A stretch of DNA of 64,000 nt from 40CM-2-70-7 sp035505915 (GTDB taxonomy: Bacteria; Gemmatimonadota; Gemmatimonadetes; Gemmatimonadales; GWC2-71-9), in assembly GCA_035505915.1 (NCBI GenBank), contig DATJQI010000043.1:29077-93076 (forward strand), in the 5' to 3' direction. A program made the translations under genes and the position numbers. This document shows, one piece after another, positions 24,656 to 32,779 of this stretch (its first letter is position 1; each line of letters begins with the position of its first letter). The notes beneath the pieces were generated by a model. That model made no database searches and was not told the origin of the DNA. It saw only the letters and a list, made by a program, of their open reading frames with translations.

Positions 24656-26496
24656 GACCGCATCAGGTCTTTGACTTCTCCCGCCGCGGCGATGGCGTGA
24701 TCCACGTCGCGTGAGAGCGCCCGGGCCTGCTGGGTGGCCTGGGTCAGATCGCCGAGCACGGCGCCGATGCCGGCGGACTTGAGGCGCAGCAGGTCGTAGC
24801 GGACGTTCTGCATGGCCAGCACGCACGATTCGAGCTGATCCCGCACGGTATCCCGCCGCCCCACCAGATCCGTCAACGCCTGCCGCTGGCGCTCCAGGAG
24901 CCCCAGCTGGCGATCCCGCTCCGGCCCTTCGGGCTGCTTCTGCACCGTGGCGATCCGCTCGTCGATGCGGGGCAGGGAGGTCCCGTCGACGTCCCCGCTC
25001 ATCGCGAAGAGCATCCGGGCGAGGTTCTCGGCCCGTGCCATCAGTGCGTCCACCGTGGCGACGACGTCCGGCAGCCGCTCGCGATCCGAGGCGGACAGCC
25101 GCTCCACCACCCCGAAGATCGCCTGGCGGTCGCGCCGGACCTGGTCGATGGTCGCCGCGTCGCGGCCGAAGTCGTCCGTGGAGGCGGGGAGGAGCGGAGC
25201 CCGGGACCCCGCGGGAGAGAGCCGCGCTTCCGCCGCGTCCGGCGCCGCCGGCCGCATGAAGACGTCCCGCCACGAGTAGCCGGCCTCCCAGAGCTTGAAG
25301 AACCGCGGCAGCACGCCGAACGCGCCCCAGATCCCGGCTACCACCAGCGACCACGACAGATCGTGACTCGTCACCAGGTTGAGCAGCATCATGCCGCTCG
25401 AGGCCGACGCCCACGTCACGAAGGCGGAGCGCGTGGACCGCACCATCGCCGCTTCCCCGCCGGGGTTCTTCTGCGGGAGGTTGTCGCGCTCCCGCTGGCG
25501 GCGCGGCGGGCGGCCGCGGGACACATCGGGGGACCGCGGCACCGGGAGCGCCGCCCGTCCCGGCGAGGGGCGGGAGCCGAGTCCGCTCCCCGTCATCCGT
25601 GTCTGCGGGCGCGCGGACGGCCGCCAGGCCGGCGTCGAACGGGACTCGAGTGCCCGGCGCAGCGCGTCGGCCGTGGGCCACCGCTTCTCGGGATCCTTGT
25701 CCAGGCAGCGCATCACGCAGGCGGCCAGCTCGGCGGGACAGTCGGCGCGCTTGAGGGTGATGTCGGGCGGCTCCTCGGTGATCTGCTTCATCAGGAGCCC
25801 GGGCACCGTCGGCGCCGAGAAGGGCAGCTCGCCCACCAGCATCTGATAGCCCACGACGCCGAGGCTGTAGAGATCCGAGCGTCCGTCGATTTCGCGCTCA
25901 CCCAGGGCCTGTTCGGGGCTCATGTAGTGAGGCGTACCGATGGCCACGCCGGTGCCGGTCAGTGTGCCGCCGCCGGTGGCCGAGCTCAGCGCCTTCGCGA
26001 TCCCGAAGTCCGTGACCATCACCCGGCCCCGGCTGCCTTCGAGGAGAATGTTGTCGGGCTTCACGTCGCGGTGGACGATGCCGAGCGCGTGGGCGGCGCC
26101 GAGCGCGTCGACCGTCTCGAGCAGGATGCGGCGGACTTCCTCGGGCGGGAGCGTGCCCCGCCGCTGGAGCTTGCCGGACAAGGGCTCGCCGTCGACGAAG
26201 GCCATGATGAAGTAGACCAGGCCGTCGGGACCTTCACCGACGCTGAAGATCGGGACGATGTGCGGGTGAGACAGGCGCGCCGCGGTCTCCGCCTCCCGCA
26301 GGAAGCGGAGGCGGATCTCTTCACGGAAAGCCAGCTCCGGCGGGAGGACCTTGATGGCCACGCGCCGCTTGAGTCGCTCGTCCTTCGCGTTGTATACGAC
26401 GCCCATCCCGCCCCGGCCGATTTCACTGTCGACCGTATAGGCGGTACCGAGCGCCCGAGACAGGCGACCCATCAACGAGTTGTCGTTCTCGCTCAT
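24652..26496 (-). CDS. Membrane-anchored serine/threonine protein kinase
   Basis: 614 residues. The N-terminal Hanks-type kinase (about 20-285) is complete: GRGGMG (27-32), Lys49 in VAIKVL, HRDVKPDN (142-149), DFG (163-165), and SPEQALGE. A basic Pro/Arg linker (about 290-350) follows, then two hydrophobic helices (about 365-405, MMLLNLVTSHDLSWSLVVAGIWGAFG), and a C-terminal coiled-coil region. The coiled coil would sense an unknown partner. It phosphorylates Ser/Thr on cytoplasmic targets. The gene converges with fused E1 (stop codons share CTAG) and is divergent from lon across a 274-base gap. Confidence 0.9.
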   Translation of the reverse strand: MSENDNSLMGRLSRALGTAYTVDSEIGRGGMGVVYNAKDERLKRRVAIKVLPPELAFREEIRLRFLREAETAARLSHPHIVPIFSVGEGPDGLVYFIMAFVDGEPLSGKLQRRGTLPPEEVRRILLETVDALGAAHALGIVHRDVKPDNILLEGSRGRVMVTDFGIAKALSSATGGGTLTGTGVAIGTPHYMSPEQALGEREIDGRSDLYSLGVVGYQMLVGELPFSAPTVPGLLMKQITEEPPDITLKRADCPAELAACVMRCLDKDPEKRWPTADALRRALESRSTPAWRPSARPQTRMTGSGLGSRPSPGRAALPVPRSPDVSRGRPPRRQRERDNLPQKNPGGEAAMVRSTRSAFVTWASASSGMMLLNLVTSHDLSWSLVVAGIWGAFGVLPRFFKLWEAGYSWRDVFMRPAAPDAAEARLSPAGSRAPLLPASTDDFGRDAATIDQVRRDRQAIFGVVERLSASDRERLPDVVATVDALMARAENLARMLFAMSGDVDGTSLPRIDERIATVQKQPEGPERDRQLGLLERQRQALTDLVGRRDTVRDQLESCVLAMQNVRYDLLRLKSAGIGAVLGDLTQATQQARALSRDVDHAIAAAGEVKDLMRS

Positions 26497-26708
26497 TCCC
26501 CTCTATGGCCCGCGGAGCAAGACCCGAAAGATTAGCCCCAAGGGAGTGGTCCAGCAACCGCGCTAGCCGTCGGAACTTACGTAGCCCTGACGTTCTCGCT
26601 TCCGCGCCGAAGTGGCCGCTTCCTCCCGTTTCCGGGACCCGGATAGGCAGGCACTGCCGGTTTGGCCGGAAAAGGAGGGAACGAGGAGCCTCTCCGGGCG
26701 GTTTTCTC

Positions 26709-26725
26709 TTGGCACGGCGGATGCA
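26709..26725 (+). promoter_or_regulatory. Sigma-54-like promoter upstream of lon
   Basis: TTGGCACGGCGGATGCA fits the sigma-54 consensus YTGGCACGrNNNTTGCW except for one base, with the invariant GG and GC 12 bases apart. It lies 45 bases before the lon ATG. The same stretch can be read as a weak sigma-70 promoter (TTGGCA, 16 bases, TGTAAC), so the assignment is uncertain. Confidence 0.4.
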
Positions 26726-26770
26726 CTCGGTGTAACCGGAGTCATCCCTTTCAACTTGGAGTCGATTGCG

Positions 26771-29194
26771 ATGTACGAGCGTTTGACGCTGCCGGTCCTG
26801 CCGCTTCGCGAAATGGTTCTCTTCCCCGGTGTGTCGTCCCCCATCGGGGCCGGTCGTCCTGCCACCCTGCGCGCCATCGAAGCCGCGCTCAAGAGCGAGT
26901 CTCGGCTCATCTTCGCCGTCTCCCAGCGCGAGAACGTCGATCAAGTCACGCCGGGAGTCCTGTATACCACCGGCGCCATCGCGAAGATCAGCCAGATCCA
27001 GCGCGGCATCGGCGGCGTCCAGATGATGCTGCACGGGGAAGCCCGTGGAACCGCCCTCCACTATCAGGAGGCCGCCGGGCATCTCGAGGCGGTGGTCCGG
27101 GAAGTCGCCGACCTCCCCCCCTTGGATGTCGACAACCAGGCCTTCGTTGCGCTCTACCGCGAAGCCCGGGAACGGGCCGGCGACCTGGGCCGGAAATCCG
27201 GTCTTCCCGAGGACGTGGTCAAGCAGGTGCTGGACGGCGTGAGCGATCCGGGCCGCTTCGCCGACCTCGTCGCGGCCTACCTGGAGATCAAGCCCGCCGA
27301 AAAGCAGGGCCTCCTCGAGACCCTCGGTGTGGAGGACCGGCTCCGCCGCGTGCTCGTGCACGTCCAGCGGCAGATCGGCCTGCTCGACGCCCAGGAAGAC
27401 ATCAAGTCACAGGTGCAGGAGGAGCTGGGCGAGCGCCAGCGGGAGATGTTCCTGCGGGAGCAGCTCAAGGCCATCCATAAGGAGCTGGGAGACGAGGACG
27501 AGGCCGGAGACGTCGACGAGCTCCGGAAGCGCCTCGACGCCCTCGAGCTCCCCGAAGCCGCCCGGAAGGAAGTCGACCGGGAGCTGTCCCGTCTCGAGCG
27601 CGCCAACAAGGACTCGATGGAAGGCCAGGTGATCCGCACCTACCTCGAGACCGTCGCCGAGCTGCCGTGGAACAAGCGGTCGGAGGAATCGCTCGACCTG
27701 GAGCGCGCCGGAAAGGTCCTCGAAGAGGACCATTTCGGGCTTCAGGAAGTGAAGGACCAGGTGCTCGAGTTCCTCGCGGTGCGGAAGCTCCGTCTGGAAT
27801 CCCCCGACCGGGAGGCGAAGGGCAACGAGGACGACAAGCAGGCCAAGGGGCCGATCCTTCTGTTCCTGGGCCCGCCGGGCGTCGGCAAGACTTCGATCGC
27901 GAAGTCCATCGCCCGCGCGATGGGCCGGCCGTACGTCCGCATCTCCCTGGGCGGGGCCCGGGATGAGGCCGACATCCGCGGCCACCGGCGCACCTACGTG
28001 GGCGCCATGCCGGGCCGGATTCTCCAGGGGATGAAGCAGGCGGGGGCCAAGAACCCCGTCTTCCTGCTGGACGAAGTCGACAAGCTCGGCGTCTCGTTCC
28101 AGGGCGATCCGGCTTCGGCGCTGCTCGAAGTGCTCGATCCGGCCCAGAACGACTCATTCACCGATCACTACCTCGGCGTGCCATTCGATCTCTCCGAGGT
28201 GCTCTTCATCGCCACGGCGAATTTTTCTCAGAACATTCCCGGTCCGCTGATGGACCGGATGGAGACGGTGAACTTCGCGGGCTACACCGAGCGCGAGAAG
28301 CAGGAGATCGCGAAGCGGTACCTGATTCCCCGCCAGCTGCGCGAAAACGGGCTGACGGCCGCGCAGCTCACGATCACCGACGAGGCGCTCCAGGCGGTGA
28401 TTTCGAGCTACACCCGCGAAGCCGGCGTCCGGCAGCTCGAGCGCGAAATCGGCAAGCTCGGCCGCAAGGCCGCGCGGAAGATCGCGGGCCGGGACGCGGA
28501 GACCATCACGGTCGGGGCGGACGACGTGCCCGGCCTGATCGGAAGGCCCAAGGTTCACCCGGAGCGGAAGGCGGGCGCGGACGACGTGGGTGTCGCCACG
28601 GGGATGTACTACACGCCCGTGGGCGGCGACATCATGTTCGTCGAAGCCAGCGTGATGCCCGGCAAGGGTGAGCTGACCCTCACCGGCCAGCTGGGCGACG
28701 TGATGAAGGAGTCGGCGCGCGCGGCCTGGAGTTATGCCCGGTCCCACGCCGAACAGCTCGGCATTCCGGCTTCCCGGCTGGAGGGCTCGGACGTGCACGT
28801 GCACGTGCCCGCGGGCGCTATCCCGAAGGACGGCCCGTCGGCGGGCGTGACGATGGCGGCGGCGCTGGTGTCCGCCCTGTCCGGGCGGCCGGCGCGGCAC
28901 GACCTGGCGATGACCGGGGAGGTGACCCTGCGGGGCCGCGTCCTCCCCATCGGCGGCGTGAAGGAGAAGGTGCTGGGCGCGGTGCGCGCCGGGATTCAGA
29001 CCATCATCCTGCCGCAGGAGAACGGGCGGGACCTGGAGGACCTGCCGGCCGAGGTCCGTCAGACCCTCGACGTGCACCTGGTGTCGGACCTGGGGGAAGT
29101 CCTCACCCTGGCGCTGCGGGGCGCGCGGTTCGAGGCCGGACACCTCGTGTTCGAGGGAGACGCGCCGAAAGAGCCGAAGATGGTCGGGCGCTGA
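26771..29194 (+). CDS. lon: ATP-dependent Lon protease
   Basis: 807 residues from ATG 26771; an upstream in-frame ATG at 26612 would add 53 non-homologous residues. The LON substrate-binding domain (LPVLPLREMVLFPG) is followed by the AAA+ module with Walker A GPPGVGKTS (about 367), LLDEVDKL, and the proteolytic domain with catalytic S690 in KDGPSAGVT and K733 in GGVKEKVLG; the Ser-Lys spacing of 43 equals E. coli Lon. It degrades misfolded and regulatory proteins in the cytoplasm. A sigma-54-like site sits upstream. The gene converges end to end with a TetR-type regulator. Confidence 0.95.
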   Translation: MYERLTLPVLPLREMVLFPGVSSPIGAGRPATLRAIEAALKSESRLIFAVSQRENVDQVTPGVLYTTGAIAKISQIQRGIGGVQMMLHGEARGTALHYQEAAGHLEAVVREVADLPPLDVDNQAFVALYREARERAGDLGRKSGLPEDVVKQVLDGVSDPGRFADLVAAYLEIKPAEKQGLLETLGVEDRLRRVLVHVQRQIGLLDAQEDIKSQVQEELGERQREMFLREQLKAIHKELGDEDEAGDVDELRKRLDALELPEAARKEVDRELSRLERANKDSMEGQVIRTYLETVAELPWNKRSEESLDLERAGKVLEEDHFGLQEVKDQVLEFLAVRKLRLESPDREAKGNEDDKQAKGPILLFLGPPGVGKTSIAKSIARAMGRPYVRISLGGARDEADIRGHRRTYVGAMPGRILQGMKQAGAKNPVFLLDEVDKLGVSFQGDPASALLEVLDPAQNDSFTDHYLGVPFDLSEVLFIATANFSQNIPGPLMDRMETVNFAGYTEREKQEIAKRYLIPRQLRENGLTAAQLTITDEALQAVISSYTREAGVRQLEREIGKLGRKAARKIAGRDAETITVGADDVPGLIGRPKVHPERKAGADDVGVATGMYYTPVGGDIMFVEASVMPGKGELTLTGQLGDVMKESARAAWSYARSHAEQLGIPASRLEGSDVHVHVPAGAIPKDGPSAGVTMAAALVSALSGRPARHDLAMTGEVTLRGRVLPIGGVKEKVLGAVRAGIQTIILPQENGRDLEDLPAEVRQTLDVHLVSDLGEVLTLALRGARFEAGHLVFEGDAPKEPKMVGR

Positions 29195-29788
29195 CTAGCG
29201 CGCCGCGACCCCGGCCACCAGCAGTCGAGTCGCATCTTCGCGCCACCGCTGGCGCAGGGCGGGTTCATCCATCGCCAGTGACGGCGCGCTCGCGGAGACC
29301 ATCGACTCGAGATTCAGGAATCCCACCATCAGCACCAGAGCCTGGGCCGCGGTCAGGTGCGGGTCGACATCGTCCCGCACCTGACCGAGACCCTGGCCTT
29401 CGGCCAGCAGCACCACCAGCCGCTTCACCACCGGCGCGAACGGCGCCACGTCGACCTTCCCGGATCGGGTGAGCAGAGAAACCAGGTCGGGGTGCCCCGC
29501 GAAGAAGCCGTAGAGGCCGTCCAGCGTGCGCTCGAGCCGGTCGAGGGACCGCCCCGAGGGCGCTGCGAGTGCCGCCAGAGATTGCTCGAGCTCGGCGGCC
29601 GCCCGTCCCAACACCGCCTGAAATAGCCCGCGCTTCGACTGGAAGTAGTAGAACAGGAGCTGCTTGTTGACGCCGGCGCTCCGAGCGATCTGCTCCATCC
29701 GGGCACCCTCGTACCCCCGCCTTGCGAACTCCCGCTGGGCCGAGTCGATAATTCGTAAAGCTCTGATATTATTGAGTTTATGTTTCAC
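29195..29788 (-). CDS. TetR family transcriptional regulator
   Basis: About 197 residues from GTG 29788; a TTG at 29803 would add five residues but lies inside a palindrome that looks like an operator. The N-terminal HTH (IIDSAQREFARRGYEGARMEQIARSAGVNKQLLFYYFQSKRGLF) is a classic TetR DNA-binding domain; the C-terminal ligand domain is variable and gives no clue to the inducer. The start region is strikingly AT-rich compared with the rest of the window. It is the last gene of a TrmB-like - hydrolase - TetR string on this strand and probably controls itself and perhaps that cluster. Confidence 0.85.
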   Translation of the reverse strand: MKHKLNNIRALRIIDSAQREFARRGYEGARMEQIARSAGVNKQLLFYYFQSKRGLFQAVLGRAAAELEQSLAALAAPSGRSLDRLERTLDGLYGFFAGHPDLVSLLTRSGKVDVAPFAPVVKRLVVLLAEGQGLGQVRDDVDPHLTAAQALVLMVGFLNLESMVSASAPSLAMDEPALRQRWREDATRLLVAGVAAR

Positions 29789-29797
29789 ATTACAATT

Positions 29798-29817
29798 TAT
29801 CAACCATAGAGTTGATA
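29798..29817. promoter_or_regulatory. Palindromic operator candidate for the TetR gene
   Basis: TATCAAC-CATAGA-GTTGATA is an exact inverted repeat with 7-base arms and a 6-base spacer, in an AT-rich island (about 29755-29830) between the hydrolase stop and the TetR start. Its size and place fit the binding site of an autoregulated TetR-family repressor. A TATAAT on the plus strand (29816-29821) overlaps one edge. Confidence 0.45.
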
Positions 29818-29821
29818 TAAT

Positions 29822-30754
29822 CTACATCATTGCCACGTTTGCGGGAGGGGCGGGGAGCCCCTGCTCCAGGAAGGCGATGAGAGAGCGGTCGAGGGCAGCC
29901 GGCGCCTCATCGGGCACGTCGTGGCCGGCGTCGGGCACCAGGACAAAAGCCACCCGCGGCAACCGGAGCGCCATCCGCTGGCCGATGGTGACCGGAATCC
30001 ACCGGTCGGCGGCCCCCCACACCACCAGGGTGGGGATGCGGATGGAGTCGAGCCGGCCGGCGAGAGCCGTGAAGTCGAACTGACGGGCCACCCCGGCCAG
30101 CGCCCGGCCGAAGCCGGGCTCGGCCACCGGCGCGTAGTACTGGTCGATGTCGGCCCCGGTGATCCGTCGGGGATCGGCGTACGCGGAGCGCAGCGCGGCG
30201 GCGACGCCGCTCCGCCCCCGGAGACCCGCGAGCACCCGTCCGAGGAGGGGCGCGCGGGCGATTCGGGCGAGCAGCGGGAGGTGAGTGCCGAAACCGGCCG
30301 CGTCCACCAGCACCAGACCCCGGACCCGATCCGGAGCCTCTAGTGCCGCCAGGGCCGCGATCTCTCCCCCCATCGAGTGGCCCACCAGGACGACGTCCGA
30401 GAGGTGCAGCGAGTCGAGGAAGTGGACCGCGAGGGTCGCGAGCTCGCCAGCATGATATCCCGTCCCCGGTTTGTCGGACCCCCCGAACCCGCGGTTGTCG
30501 AACGCCACGACGTGAAACCCCGCCGCCGCGACCGGCCCGATGACGCCCCGCCACGAGTAGATCGACCCCCCGAGTCCGTGGATGAGGACCACGGGCGGGC
30601 CGGAGCCCGCTTCGACGTAGCGGATTCTCGTCCCGTCCACGACGACGTACCGGGACGTGAGGCCGGTGCCGGCGGGATAACGGGACGCGTCGGGAATCGG
30701 GGCGGCCCGGCAGGCCACCCCAAGCAGAGCAAGTCCCAGCGCGGCCCTTCTCAC
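29822..30754 (-). CDS. Alpha/beta hydrolase lipoprotein
   Basis: 310 residues, GTG start inside the upstream stop (GTGA). MRRAALGLALLGVAC is a lipoprotein signal with Cys15. The alpha/beta-hydrolase triad is visible: nucleophile S127 in GHSMGG, Asp in VVWGAADRWIP, and His in PDAGHDVPDEAP; the oxyanion-hole motif is VLIHGLGG. It is probably an esterase, lactonase or similar enzyme held at the periplasmic side of the membrane; the substrate is unknown. Regulators sit on both sides (TrmB-like upstream, TetR downstream), so the enzyme is likely inducible. Confidence 0.85.
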   Translation of the reverse strand: MRRAALGLALLGVACRAAPIPDASRYPAGTGLTSRYVVVDGTRIRYVEAGSGPPVVLIHGLGGSIYSWRGVIGPVAAAGFHVVAFDNRGFGGSDKPGTGYHAGELATLAVHFLDSLHLSDVVLVGHSMGGEIAALAALEAPDRVRGLVLVDAAGFGTHLPLLARIARAPLLGRVLAGLRGRSGVAAALRSAYADPRRITGADIDQYYAPVAEPGFGRALAGVARQFDFTALAGRLDSIRIPTLVVWGAADRWIPVTIGQRMALRLPRVAFVLVPDAGHDVPDEAPAALDRSLIAFLEQGLPAPPANVAMM

Positions 30755-31410
30755 ATCCCACCCACGGCGGCCGCTCCCAACTGTACCAGAAGAGGATGAG
30801 CGCTCCAGAGCGCGCGCAGGAGCTCCCCGCCCCCCGAGGCCGAGAAAACCCGGGTTCGGTCAATGAGGACGATGATCGGCGCCCCCTCGTCCACCGTCCC
30901 GGCCGACAGCCCTTCGGGATCCTCGGCCGTCCCTGAGATCCGGATGCTCAGCGCGGCGCGGGCCCGGGCCCGCCGCCACGCCGGGAGCGTCGGCTTCCAC
31001 AGCTCGGCCGAGACCGTGCCCACGACGGAGTGCTCGGCGCGGGCCACGAGCTGCTGGAGCGCGTTGGCGGTCGGGCGCAGCCCCTCCGCCGTGTGGACGT
31101 TGGGCTCGGGACCGCCGGCGCTGCCCTCCAGGGCCCGGCTCAGCCGGTCGAGCGCCTGTCCCTGCGCCGCGGCGACCTGGGCGACGAGACCGGACGGGTC
31201 GGCGGCGCGGTACTGCGCCGGACGGCCTCCCTGCCGGGCCGCGGCGCCGCGGGTGACCAGGCCTTCGAGGGCCGCGTAGGCGTTGGCCCGGGCCAGGCGG
31301 CACGCCTGCGCCACCGCGTACCCGGTCGAGGGACCGAGACGGAGCAGGGATGCGTACACGATGGATTCGGTGGGGGTGAAGCCGAACGGAGTGAGGTCGA
31401 TCGGAGCCAT
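30751..31410 (-). CDS. TrmB-like HTH transcriptional regulator
   Basis: 219 residues. The N-terminal winged helix (FGFTPTESIVYASLLRLGPSTGYAVAQACRLARANAYAALEGLVTRGAA) is typical of TrmB-family proteins, in which the recognition helix follows SGYxIA. A short linker helix and an effector-binding part follow (HSVVGTVSAELWKP, then an AAPIIVLIDR-like end). The ATG lies in the 3' arm of a perfect 22-base inverted repeat at 31400-31447, suggesting either a strong operator or a hairpin that hides the start. It overlaps the hydrolase (GTGA), so it probably controls that gene and itself. Confidence 0.75.
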   Translation of the reverse strand: MAPIDLTPFGFTPTESIVYASLLRLGPSTGYAVAQACRLARANAYAALEGLVTRGAAARQGGRPAQYRAADPSGLVAQVAAAQGQALDRLSRALEGSAGGPEPNVHTAEGLRPTANALQQLVARAEHSVVGTVSAELWKPTLPAWRRARARAALSIRISGTAEDPEGLSAGTVDEGAPIIVLIDRTRVFSASGGGELLRALWSAHPLLVQLGAAAVGGM

Positions 31411-31447
31411 AACGTAGTAGCAGAAGCTACTACGTTATGGCTCCGAT
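31400..31447. repeat. Perfect 22+22 bp inverted repeat with 4-base loop at the TrmB-like gene start
   Basis: Arms 31400-31421 and 31426-31447 are exact inverse complements, with AGAA between (plus strand). The inner part contains CGTAGTAGC / GCTACTACG; the outer part contains the regulator's own start codon, ATGGCTCCGAT, mirrored on the other strand. No T-run follows in either direction, so it does not look like a terminator. It may be an operator, an mRNA hairpin sequestering the start codon, or both. Confidence 0.8.
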
Positions 31448-31454
31448 TACAACA

Positions 31455-32483
31455 TCAGACGACTTCGATGGGGAGTCCGAGGAGGCGGGCGATCAAGCCC
31501 AGGCGGAAGCTGATGTCGGTCTGGCGCTGCGCGGGGCTCTTGCCGGCGCCCTCCAGCGGGAAGTAGTGGGTGATGATGGAGCTCACCGTTTTGGGGGAGG
31601 ACCGGAGCGCCTTGGGGCTCCAGATCCCCTGGTCGTCGCACTCGCTGTAGAGCCGGGCCAGCACCCTGCTGGCGGAGGGGATCTGCCGCACCAGGCCGAG
31701 CCGGGCGAGGAGCTCCAGCCAGTAGACCGCGAACGGCACGTCGGGGATGTGGCCGTGGGCGTCCGCCCGAAGCGGGTCCCCCATCAGGACGAAAAGGGGC
31801 GGCATGATCTTCTTGCCGGCCAGCTGGAAGAAGGCGCGCTTGGGCGCGGGGGTCGAGAAGTACGTCCCCAGGCGCTCGATGAATCCGGAGCGCTCCCGCT
31901 GGAGCGCGGGCAGGAAGGCGAGCATTTCGATGGCGAAGATCGTCGGGGGCGTGGCCTCGGGCTCGAGGACGGTCTTGCCCTGCGCCTTCTTGAACGGGCG
32001 CTCCACCACGGGTCCGCGGAGATAGGCCGAGATGGACGTCGCGATGTTGTGAGCGGCGCCCCGGAGCCGGGGGTCCTCGCCGCGGCCGGCGCGGGCGAGC
32101 GCGGCGGCGGCGGCTTCCCGTCCCACGCTTCGAGCCCACAGGCCCAGGCCCGGATCGGTCTTGGCGGGTCGCTGGAATTCGACGAGGAGCGCGGGGTCGG
32201 TGTCGCGCGAGAGCAGGCGGAACAGGAACCGGTCCGCGATCCGGAACGGGCGCTGGTCCCCGGGCCATCCCATCTCCAGCAGCCGGCGGTACTGCGAGAC
32301 CGTGCCGATTTCGGTCCACCCCATCGCCTTGTTGGGCCCGGGTGCGAGCAGGTTGTTCCCCCACAGGCCGGTATCCCGTTGCTTTCGGGCGATCGCCTGC
32401 GCCGGCTTGTATTCGAGCGCCTGCACCGCCAGCTCGGCAAGGCGCACCGGGTCGCGGGCCGCCTCGGGCGCCGCTTCAGCCAT
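31455..32483 (-). CDS. Protein of unknown function, probably cytoplasmic
   Basis: 342 residues from ATG 32483; a TTG at 32531 would extend it by 16. I do not recognise the family. It is rich in Arg, Pro and aromatic residues, lacks a signal peptide, and appears alpha-helical throughout, with stretches such as LGLWARSVGREAAAAALARAG, GTYFSTPAPKRAFFQLAGKKIMPPL and GKSPAQRQTDISFRLGLIARLLG. The helical, tandem look is reminiscent of alpha-alpha toroid proteins, but no QW or DDxxD motif supports that. The stop lies 8 bases before the inverted repeat of the TrmB-like gene, so it may be co-transcribed with that cluster. Confidence 0.6.
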   Translation of the reverse strand: MAEAAPEAARDPVRLAELAVQALEYKPAQAIARKQRDTGLWGNNLLAPGPNKAMGWTEIGTVSQYRRLLEMGWPGDQRPFRIADRFLFRLLSRDTDPALLVEFQRPAKTDPGLGLWARSVGREAAAAALARAGRGEDPRLRGAAHNIATSISAYLRGPVVERPFKKAQGKTVLEPEATPPTIFAIEMLAFLPALQRERSGFIERLGTYFSTPAPKRAFFQLAGKKIMPPLFVLMGDPLRADAHGHIPDVPFAVYWLELLARLGLVRQIPSASRVLARLYSECDDQGIWSPKALRSSPKTVSSIITHYFPLEGAGKSPAQRQTDISFRLGLIARLLGLPIEVV

Positions 32484-32688
32484 CGCGCGATACTGAATCG
32501 GGGGGCTCGCTGCTTCGAGAAGCCAGGACAACGGCAGGCGGTGCGAAGTAGGAAGTTCCAGATCTTCTCCGAGGCAGATGGTGGTAAAACGGGCGCAAAC
32601 TTACCCCCCCCTACTAAGTCCAGCAATGACTCTCCGTTAAAGGACCATCGACTACTCCGTAAGTCACATGTGGATATATTTTTACGAA

Positions 32689-32740
32689 ACAGCCCCTTAT
32701 TCGCGTCGAGGCTGCAAGTTGTTGCACAGGGAGGGGCTGT
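32689..32740 (+). promoter_or_regulatory. Possible stem-loop in the aconitase leader
   Basis: ACAGCCCCT (32689-32697) and AGGGGCTGT (32732-32740) could pair across a 34-base loop just after an AT-rich promoter-like stretch (TGGATATATTTTTACG). The gap 32484-32779 has no gene. An RNA structure in an aconitase leader would suit metabolite or iron control, but I can name no class. Confidence 0.3.
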
Positions 32741-32779
32741 CGCCTTGCTCGGCTCCGAGCACCGGGGCATTTTTCGCGA

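Noticed and set aside
26612..26770. N-terminal extension of Lon from ATG 26612
   Set aside because: The extra 53 residues are unlike Lon, and the candidate promoter lies inside this stretch.
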